A stretch of DNA of 10,778 nt from contig WQSV01000034.1 in assembly GCA_009787685.1 (NCBI GenBank), positions 1 to 10,778 on the forward strand. Direction: 5' to 3'. Made by a program: the position numbers and the translations under genes. This document shows, piece after piece, positions 6,372 through 10,778 of the stretch. This DNA is from Bacillota bacterium (GTDB lineage: Bacteria > Bacillota > Clostridia > Christensenellales > Pumilibacteraceae). Within the stretch, counting starts at the first letter, position 1, and the number at the start of each line of letters is the position of its first letter. Below the pieces are notes generated by a model. The model was not told the DNA's origin. It made no database searches and worked only from the letters and a program-made list of their open reading frames with translations.

Positions 6372-6758
6372 CTATTTGTTTTTCAACGAGAAAACTCTTT
6401 TTGCTAGATTTGCAACATAATCACCTCTTTTATTCTCACATTGCAATATGTCTCTTAATTCTTGAAACTCTTGATATTTTCTCTCACCTCTCTCTTCTGC
6501 TTCTCTCATTCTTCTCTCTCTTCTTACATACTCTGCAGTGCTAAAGCTTTGTCCTCCTTCACTAAGTTTGTTTTCAAGTTCACAAATAGTTTTTAAGGCA
6601 TTGCTATATTCAACTGATAGCCCAGCGTATTCATTTTTTGAGTCTAAAAGCATTTCTTGAAATTTCACAAGTTCAAATTGTGCGTCTAGCAACGACTGTT
6701 GCAGTCTCACAACTTCATCAACTAATTCATTGTGTGAAAAATTTTCAATGTTTCTCAT
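6372..6758 (-). CDS. Uncharacterised 128-aa coiled-coil protein
   Basis: No family recognised. Nearly the whole protein is predicted helical: residues 10-67 show heptad-like spacing of Leu/Val (ELVDEVVRLQQSLLDAQFEL), and 78-108 are a highly charged helix (RRERRMREAEERGERKYQEF), with a short break at GGQS. This composition suits a soluble coiled-coil oligomer or adaptor. It lies 64 bp after the 297-aa gene, on the same strand and with no terminator between, so co-transcription with the HPr-like gene is likely. No Shine-Dalgarno precedes the ATG at 6758. A weak 7-bp inverted repeat (6342-6370) follows the stop but lacks a U-tract. Confidence 0.75.
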   Translation of the reverse strand: MRNIENFSHNELVDEVVRLQQSLLDAQFELVKFQEMLLDSKNEYAGLSVEYSNALKTICELENKLSEGGQSFSTAEYVRRERRMREAEERGERKYQEFQELRDILQCENKRGDYVANLAKRVFSLKNK

Positions 6759-6822
6759 TTGTTCGATACACTTTCATTTTTTCTTTTGTTTGAACCAGTG
6801 AACTACAAAAAAAACTAATTTT

Positions 6823-7716
6823 TTAATGCAATTCTCTGACAATATGGTCAATCTCAGACAATTGCTTTGAAAACTGTTCGTTGAAGCCAGACCAAATAAG
6901 AGCGGAACGAAGTGCTTTATAGGCAATGCTAATTTCACCTATTTCTTGCATTTTTATTGCATTTTCAAACTTTTTTAACTCAAGAAGCAATGTGTTTTTT
7001 TCTGCAAGATTAATGCTATTCGATGAAGAAACCATTGCCAAAATATCTTGAGAATAAAGATATAAAGACTCAAAATGAACCAAGTGTTCATGGGTTAGTC
7101 TTTGGTTTTGAGTTTTTGGAATGTTTTGAGCTGGAATTTCGCTTGTCGCAGGCTCAATTTCATAAGCACTGTCTACAAATAACTCAGTTTTTGGAGCAAG
7201 TGACTGATCAAGGAACATTTTTTCTTCAATCTTGATTCCACTGCCTGTCAAAATTTCAAACTCCTCTCTTGTCGATTTTTCTTCTGGTTCACCCAGAAAC
7301 TCTCGCCCAACTGCATGACGGAATGGAAGTATTACTTGTGAAGTGAAATTTGAAAATTCCAAGTTGACATTTGAAGACGAAAAATTGTCTTTTAAAAAGT
7401 CAGACAACTCAATTGCATTAGTGTCAATGTAATAAAGCAAACAGAAAACAAAAGAAATCAGCTTCTTTCGCGACTTCGGCAAGAAAAACTGCCCGCGCCT
7501 AATGGTGGCAAGTTTGTATTCCTCAACAAAATCAAATCCCTTAAGCACTCCCTTAATAAGGGAATACAATTTCTTTGATGATGCAACAACTTTCAACAAG
7601 TCACTTATTCTTTTGTCTGCCAAAATGTATTTTGACAGTATCAAATTATCACATGCTCTGTCAAACTCCAAAATCAGAGTGTCGCTGTCGCTCATGATAT
7701 CAAAAATACTTCTCAT
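6823..7716 (-). CDS. Uncharacterised 297-aa protein downstream of the HPr-like gene
   Basis: Not recognised. Residues 1-130 are helical, with a hydrophobic stretch near 86-96 (ISFVFCLLYYI) that is too short and too embedded for a clear membrane anchor. Residues 140-205 are acidic and proline-containing (EPATSEIPAQNIPKTQNQ) and look like a flexible linker. A helical C-terminal domain of about 90 residues follows (LTHEHLVHFESLYLYSQDIL...). GGAG lies 12 nt before the ATG at 7716, somewhat far but usable; Met8 is an alternative. It starts 39 bp after the HPr-like stop, so the two are almost certainly one transcript. No catalytic motif was found. Confidence 0.8.
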   Translation of the reverse strand: MRSIFDIMSDSDTLILEFDRACDNLILSKYILADKRISDLLKVVASSKKLYSLIKGVLKGFDFVEEYKLATIRRGQFFLPKSRKKLISFVFCLLYYIDTNAIELSDFLKDNFSSSNVNLEFSNFTSQVILPFRHAVGREFLGEPEEKSTREEFEILTGSGIKIEEKMFLDQSLAPKTELFVDSAYEIEPATSEIPAQNIPKTQNQRLTHEHLVHFESLYLYSQDILAMVSSSNSINLAEKNTLLLELKKFENAIKMQEIGEISIAYKALRSALIWSGFNEQFSKQLSEIDHIVRELH

Positions 7717-7755
7717 TTTTCTTTATCTCCGTTTTGCGAATTGCAAATTAAAAAA

Positions 7756-7986
7756 TTAAACAGTATAGGGCTTTAATTCTTTGATTAAATCATCACACTT
7801 GTCTGAATAGATGTCCAAAGTGATTGGCTTTGACAAATCAAGAGAAAAAATCCCTAGAATTGACTTCGCATCAATAACAAAACGACCGCTTTTGAGATCA
7901 ACCTCAAAAGGATATTTCGACACAATGTTTACGAACTCTTTGACATGTTGTGCTTGCAGCAAGCTGACTTGAATAGTTTTTTTCAT
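7756..7986 (-). CDS. HPr-like protein without the phosphorylatable histidine (Crh-like)
   Basis: A 76-aa HPr-fold protein. HPr relays phosphate in the PTS through His15, and in Firmicutes is also phosphorylated on Ser46 by HPr kinase to control catabolite repression with CcpA. Aligning F18-V19 and AKS42ILG with canonical HPr puts Gln11 at the His15 position and Gln13 at the Arg17 position, so PTS phosphotransfer should be impossible. Ser42, equivalent to Ser46, is kept within DAKSILGIFSLDL. This is the pattern of Bacillus Crh, which also has Gln15 and Ser46. The ATG at 7986 is chosen because GGAGGT lies 9 nt upstream; an 18-residue longer reading has no such site. It leads an operon with the 297- and 128-aa genes. 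Partner CcpA or HPr kinase is not in the window. Confidence 0.88.
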   Translation of the reverse strand: MKKTIQVSLLQAQHVKEFVNIVSKYPFEVDLKSGRFVIDAKSILGIFSLDLSKPITLDIYSDKCDDLIKELKPYTV

Positions 7987-8002
7987 AAATGTTTTACCTC
8001 CA

Positions 8003-8044
8003 TTATTTGAGCAAAAACGACACAATAATCGAACACTCAAATAA
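8003..8044 (-). promoter_or_regulatory. Leader hairpin next to the HPr-like gene's ribosome binding site
   Basis: TTATTTGAG (minus strand, 8036-8044) pairs perfectly over 9 bp with CTCAAATAA (8003-8011) around a 24-nt loop. The stem ends one base before GGAGGT (7996-8001). The position suggests an effect on ribosome access or mRNA stability. The stem is AT-rich and may be incidental. Confidence 0.35.
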
Positions 8045-8055
8045 AATATTAATTA

Positions 8056-8084
8056 ATTATAACATGTGAAACTATTTTTTGCAA
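8056..8084 (-). promoter_or_regulatory. Promoter of the HPr-like operon
   Basis: Minus strand TTGCAA (8079-8084), 17-bp spacer, TATAAT (8056-8061) with an extended -10 TG (TGTTATAAT). Transcription would start near 8049, leaving a leader of about 63 nt. Confidence 0.8.
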
Positions 8085-8313
8085 GCAAAATAACCCACAA
8101 TTTTTCCACTTCCTAATTATGAACAAATCACCTTTTCGACACTCTTCGACTAATTTGCCAAACTTTTCTAGTGCTTTCAACAGCGTCAAATGAATCGAAT
8201 ACTCATTTCGACATTTTTCATTCAAGGCAAATATTCTGATTTTTTGAATAGGAGTCAAATTGACTCTTAATTTTTGCAGTTAATAAAATTTCTGGTTTCT
8301 ACTCAAAAAGTGC
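8085..8313. other. Intergenic stretch between the divergent HPr-like and fba promoters
   Basis: No convincing gene. A 69-codon leftward reading frame (8258-8049) starts with TTG inside a palindrome, lacks a good Shine-Dalgarno and ends across the HPr-like promoter, so I do not call it. The only clear structure is the 15-bp palindrome at 8252-8266. No catabolite-response (cre) box was recognised. Confidence 0.5.
8252..8266. promoter_or_regulatory. Perfect 15-bp palindrome GAGTCAA-A-TTGACTC upstream of fba
   Basis: A 7-1-7 inverted repeat, 47 bp upstream of the fba -35. The size suits a dimeric regulator. It is too short and lacks a proper U-tract for a terminator, although TTAATTTTT follows on the + strand. 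Confidence 0.4.
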
Positions 8314-8342
8314 TTGTCAAAAGTATTTTTATGTGTTATACT
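8314..8342 (+). promoter_or_regulatory. fba promoter with extended -10
   Basis: TTGTCA (8314-8319), 17-bp spacer, TATACT (8337-8342), with TG one base upstream of the -10 (TGTTATACT). Transcription should begin near 8349, giving a leader of about 35 nt. Confidence 0.8.
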
Positions 8343-8383
8343 GACATGAAATAAAAATTCAAAAGGAAGGTTTAAATTTATTT

Positions 8384-9313
8384 ATGCCATTAGTATCACC
8401 AAAAGAAATGCTCAAAAAAGCCTATGACGGCGGATATGCAATCGGAGCGTTCAACGTCAACAATCTTGAAACAATTCAAGGTATCGTTGAAGCAGCGAAA
8501 GAAGAAAAAGCACCTTTGATTCTTCAAGTTTCAAAAGGCGCGAGAGCCTATGCCAACTCAATCTATTTGAAAAAGTTGGTTGAAGCAGCTGTTGAAGAAT
8601 CAAATCTTCCAATCGCTCTCCATCTTGACCATGGCGACTCCTATGAACTTTGCAAAAGTTGCATTGATGACGGATTCACATCTGTCATGATTGACGCATC
8701 TCACCATTCATTTGAAGAAAACATCCGCATCACGAGTGAAGTTGTTAAATACGCTCATGACCGTGGAGTCATGGTTGAGGCGGAACTGGGAAGACTTGCT
8801 GGTGTTGAAGACGAAGTTAATGTTTCTGACGCTGATGCGGTCTATACTGACCCGAATCAAGTTGAAGAATTCGTCAAAAGAACTGGTGTTGATTCCCTTG
8901 CGATTGCAATCGGAACTTCTCATGGAGCTTTCAAATTCAAAGGCGAGGCGAAACTCCGTTTCGACATCTTGGAAGAAATCCAAAAGAGAGTCCCGGGGTT
9001 CCCCATTGTTCTGCATGGTGCGTCAAGTGTTCTTCCAGAATATGCGGCGATGATTAACCAATATGGCGGATCCATGGCTGGTGCAAAAGGTATTCCAGAA
9101 GACATGCTTAGAAAAGCAGGTTCAATGGCTGTTTGCAAAATCAACATTGACTCTGATCTTAGAATGGCTTTCACTGGAGCGCTCAGAAAACATCTTTATG
9201 ACAATCCAGCCCACTTCGACCCACGTCAATATTTGACGCCAGCAAGAGCATTAATCAAAGAGTGCGTCAAACACAAACTTGTTAATGTCTTGGGTTGCAA
9301 CAACAAAATATAA
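8384..9313 (+). CDS. fba: Class II fructose-1,6-bisphosphate aldolase
   Basis: A 309-aa cytosolic zinc enzyme of glycolysis and gluconeogenesis that reversibly cleaves fructose-1,6-bisphosphate into dihydroxyacetone phosphate and glyceraldehyde-3-phosphate. Family marks are clear: GAFNVNN near 21-27, LDHGDS with Asp82 and zinc ligand His83, EAELG near 132-136, GTSHGAFK with His180, LHGASS with His211, and NIDSDLRMAF for phosphate binding. Length is normal for the shorter Firmicutes-type class II aldolases. AGGAAGG (8364-8370) lies 13 nt before the ATG, rather far. It is followed by a palindromic element and a DUF4364 gene. Sugar-bisphosphate aldolases with other substrates (tagatose bisphosphate) share the fold, but the motifs best suit FBA. 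Confidence 0.96.
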   Translation: MPLVSPKEMLKKAYDGGYAIGAFNVNNLETIQGIVEAAKEEKAPLILQVSKGARAYANSIYLKKLVEAAVEESNLPIALHLDHGDSYELCKSCIDDGFTSVMIDASHHSFEENIRITSEVVKYAHDRGVMVEAELGRLAGVEDEVNVSDADAVYTDPNQVEEFVKRTGVDSLAIAIGTSHGAFKFKGEAKLRFDILEEIQKRVPGFPIVLHGASSVLPEYAAMINQYGGSMAGAKGIPEDMLRKAGSMAVCKINIDSDLRMAFTGALRKHLYDNPAHFDPRQYLTPARALIKECVKHKLVNVLGCNNKI

Positions 9314-9319
9314 TGCAGA

Positions 9320-9387
9320 ATGCAGAATTCTGCATGCAGAATAATTGATAAATTAAATTTTTTATCCTCTGTTCTGCATGCAGAATT
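9320..9387. repeat. REPIN-like nested palindromic hairpin
   Basis: Built from the 8-mer TGCAGAAT and its complement. ATGCAGAATTCTGCAT (9320-9335) and ATTCTGCATGCAGAAT (9327-9342) are overlapping perfect 16-bp palindromes, and TTCTGCATGCAGAA (9372-9385) is a third. The arms 9326-9341 and 9372-9387 are perfect 16-bp inverted repeats. Inside are 5-nt unpaired flanks, then GATAAA/TTTATC and an 8-nt loop. This resembles a small mobile palindromic element (REP doublet) rather than a terminator, as no U-tract follows the strong stem. Confidence 0.7.
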
Positions 9388-9410
9388 CAGAATTCTTAAT
9401 TAAAAAAACC

Positions 9411-9929
9411 ATGTCCATCAATTCCACTGTCAACAAACTCATGTTATTATTTGCTTTTGATAAGCTGGACTTCCCCATATTAGAAGACAGCTTTTTAAAC
9501 ATATGCTCAAACGCAAATGCGTGGATTCCATGGATGGAATGCAAAGAAACCCTATCTCAACTCTTGAAATCTGGGTTCATTCACCAAAGCTTTGCCGACA
9601 AAAAAATATACTACAAAATCACTCCCGACGGAAGACAATGTCTCATGCACTTCTATCAAAAAATTCCATCCTCCATTCGAAGTGATATATCAGAGTATGT
9701 CAAAGCAAATCGAACAAACTTCAAACGTCGCCAAGAGTATATGAGAGATTATTTTCAAAACGAAGATGGCTCTTACACTGTCGTTTTAAAAATAGCAGAT
9801 GTCGACACAACAACTTTGGAAGTTCGCCTTTCAGTCCCAACAAGAACCATCGCAAAACAAATTCACAGCAAGTGGGAAGAAAAAGCATCTCAAGTCTACT
9901 ACATGCTACATGAGCAATTAGTTGAGTAG
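9411..9929 (+). CDS. DUF4364-family protein
   Basis: A 172-aa protein matching the pattern I know for DUF4364 of Clostridia: an N-terminal NKLMLLFAFDKLDFP (8-22), then a winged-helix-like part with a YYKITPDGRQCLMHF segment (67-81), KIPSSIRSDI (84-93), and a C-terminal beta-rich/helical portion (SYTVVLKIADVDTTTLEVRL, 121-140). The family has no established function; the fold suggests DNA or protein binding. The ATG at 9411 is chosen because the longer frame would begin inside the palindromic repeat. No Shine-Dalgarno precedes it. It lies 97 bp after fba on the same strand with no clear promoter, so it may be read through from fba. Family call fairly confident. Confidence 0.8.
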   Translation: MSINSTVNKLMLLFAFDKLDFPILEDSFLNICSNANAWIPWMECKETLSQLLKSGFIHQSFADKKIYYKITPDGRQCLMHFYQKIPSSIRSDISEYVKANRTNFKRRQEYMRDYFQNEDGSYTVVLKIADVDTTTLEVRLSVPTRTIAKQIHSKWEEKASQVYYMLHEQLVE

Positions 9930-9932
9930 TTG

Positions 9933-9998
9933 AATATTGAATATAGAATTTGTGTTGTTTTTTTCACACTCTTTGTTCAAAAACATCTATTCAATATT
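9933..9998 (+). other. Long AT-rich inverted repeat after the DUF4364 gene
   Basis: AATATTGAATATAGA (9933-9947) pairs with TCTATTCAATATT (9986-9998) over 13 bp with a 2-nt bulge, around a 38-nt loop that contains a T7 run. It begins just after the stop codon. It may act as a weak 3'-end hairpin; it does not look like a standard intrinsic terminator. Confidence 0.35.
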
Positions 9999-10124
9999 AC
10001 ACATTAAAATATTTAATACCCCCACCCACCCCTAACCTTGAAAAAAACAGGCAACTAATGAAAAGAATATTTTTCGCACAATGCTTGTGACAAGAGCGTC
10101 ATGGACGCAAGGAGAAAGAAAATT

Positions 10125-10457
10125 ATGGCTACATTCAGAACAATCGGAACATGTGCAAGAGAAATCATTTTTAATGTTGATGACAACAACACTCTAACGA
10201 TGTGTAAATTCATCAATGGTTGCTCGGGCAACGCCCAAGGAATTGTCAAACTTGCTCTTGGCAATGATATTGATATCATCATTGAGAAACTAAAAGGCAT
10301 CCAGTGCAAACAAAACACTTCATGTCCCGACCAACTAGCAAAAGCACTAGTGAAATACAAAGAAGACCTAGTCGCAAAAGAGGAAGCAGCAAAATTAAAA
10401 GAACAACAACTCAAAGAAAAAGCAGCAGCGACTACCCCTGCGGAACAAGAAGCTTAA
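10125..10457 (+). CDS. TSCPD-domain protein (TIGR03905-type)
   Basis: A 110-aa protein. Residues 1-76 match the short TSCPD-domain family of Clostridia: FRTIGTCAREIIF, then GCSGNAQGI and GIQCKQNTSCPDQLAKAL, with the name-giving TSCPD at 65-69. Cys10, Cys33, Cys61 and Cys67 are placed as possible metal ligands or redox cysteines. The domain also occurs at the C-terminus of adenosylcobalamin-dependent ribonucleotide reductases; the role of stand-alone proteins is not established. After residue 77 comes an unusual Lys/Glu/Ala-rich tail of about 34 residues, probably helical or disordered. The ATG at 10125 is chosen over one at 10101 because AAGGAG (10109-10114) lies 10 nt upstream and the family starts there. 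Confidence 0.9.
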   Translation: MATFRTIGTCAREIIFNVDDNNTLTMCKFINGCSGNAQGIVKLALGNDIDIIIEKLKGIQCKQNTSCPDQLAKALVKYKEDLVAKEEAAKLKEQQLKEKAAATTPAEQEA

Positions 10458-10530
10458 ATTTGTTGCATCCATTCCCCTCATTCAAGCAACAAAAACCCAA
10501 AAAATTAATATCAAAAAATTAAAAAAATTA

Positions 10531-10569
10531 AAAACAAAAAGGCTGTTAAAAGAACAGCCTTTTTGTTTT
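10531..10569. terminator. Bidirectional intrinsic terminator
   Basis: A perfect 17-bp stem, 10531-10547 with 10553-10569, and a 5-nt loop (AAAAG). The GC core GGCTGTT/AACAGCC is flanked by A-rich and T-rich arms on both sides, so it can end the TSCPD gene rightward and the edge gene (stop at 10596) leftward. Confidence 0.93.
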
Positions 10570-10595
10570 GTTTTTGCATGACATTTTGCCTACAA

Positions 10596-10778
10596 CTATT
10601 TTCCTTGTGGAAAATCTTTTTTGAATGCTTCCACTAAGTTTTCTTTCCAATTTCCAATTGCTTCCAACTCACCGAAAAAGAATCTTAGTATCCTTGGCTC
10701 ATTTTTCCATTTTAATCCACCAATTAACTCACGATTTTTGTAGAGCCATGCAACCCGTTCAACAACAAACTTGACATG
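10596..10778 (-). CDS. Unrecognised protein, C-terminal 60 residues (gene runs off the right edge)
   Basis: The minus strand is open from the right edge to a TAG at 10596-10598. The 60 visible residues begin HVKFVVERVAWLYKNREL and end EAFKKDFPQGK. They contain several aromatic positions (AWLYKN, GGLKWKNEP, ILRFFFGELEAIGNW) and look like a compact helical domain end. The stop lies 27 bp before the bidirectional terminator, which supports a real 3' end. No family recognised, and the start lies outside the window. Confidence 0.7.
   Translation of the reverse strand, partial: HVKFVVERVAWLYKNRELIGGLKWKNEPRILRFFFGELEAIGNWKENLVEAFKKDFPQGK

Noticed and set aside
6745..6777. Short 10-codon reading frame overlapping the start of the 128-aa gene
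   Set aside because: No Shine-Dalgarno and very short; chance occurrence cannot be excluded.
7987..8040. Longer N-terminus for the HPr-like protein
   Set aside because: It would read through the Shine-Dalgarno and leader hairpin; the fold starts at the ATG at 7986.
8049..8258. 69-codon leftward reading frame between the HPr-like gene and fba
   Set aside because: TTG start inside a palindrome, no good Shine-Dalgarno, overlaps the HPr-like promoter at its 3' end, and no recognisable protein features.

Overview
The window looks like the chromosome of a low-GC, Gram-positive-type bacterium, most likely an uncultivated gut-type member of the Clostridia. The base composition is strongly AT-rich. 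Promoters fit the sigma-A TTGACA-17-TATAAT pattern. The gene set includes a DUF4364 protein, a short TSCPD-domain protein, a class II fructose-bisphosphate aldolase and an HPr-like protein that keeps the regulatory serine. No phage, transposase or CRISPR signature was seen, so this reads as core chromosome with a block of unrecognised genes in the middle.

Left part (1-1247). The first 83 bases are the start of a leftward lipoprotein gene with a consensus promoter. A 26-bp operator-like palindrome overlaps its expected transcription start. Divergent from it is a MarR-family regulator (331-801), an obvious candidate repressor for this site. From about 900 to 1062 lies a GC-rich, strongly structured non-coding segment: two hairpins, a possible 10-bp pseudoknot and a downstream intrinsic terminator. 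I read it as a probable structured RNA of unassigned class.

Leftward housekeeping block (1248-3537). An RsuA/RluB-type pseudouridine synthase, an RdgB/HAM1 non-canonical purine NTP pyrophosphatase and an M19 membrane-dipeptidase-family enzyme are packed head to tail. The rdgB start has no Shine-Dalgarno but a TATAAT only 6 nt upstream, suggesting a leaderless transcript.

Leftward uncharacterised block (3588-7986). A Crh-like HPr homologue has Gln where HPr has the phosphorylatable His, and keeps Ser46. It is followed by four proteins I do not recognise: 297, 128, 209 and 609 aa. Two strong internal promoters are visible, one upstream of the HPr-like gene and one upstream of the 209-aa gene. 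The second overlaps three copies of TTGTTAATA.

Rightward block (8384-10457). fba (class II aldolase) has an extended -10 promoter and is followed by a REPIN-like nested palindromic hairpin, a DUF4364 winged-helix protein and a TSCPD-domain protein. A perfect 17-bp bidirectional terminator separates this block from the 3' end of an unrecognised leftward gene at the right edge.

The HPr-like gene and fba are divergent. In Firmicutes the kinase that phosphorylates HPr and Crh on Ser46 is activated by fructose-1,6-bisphosphate, the aldolase substrate, so the arrangement is suggestive. That link is inference only.
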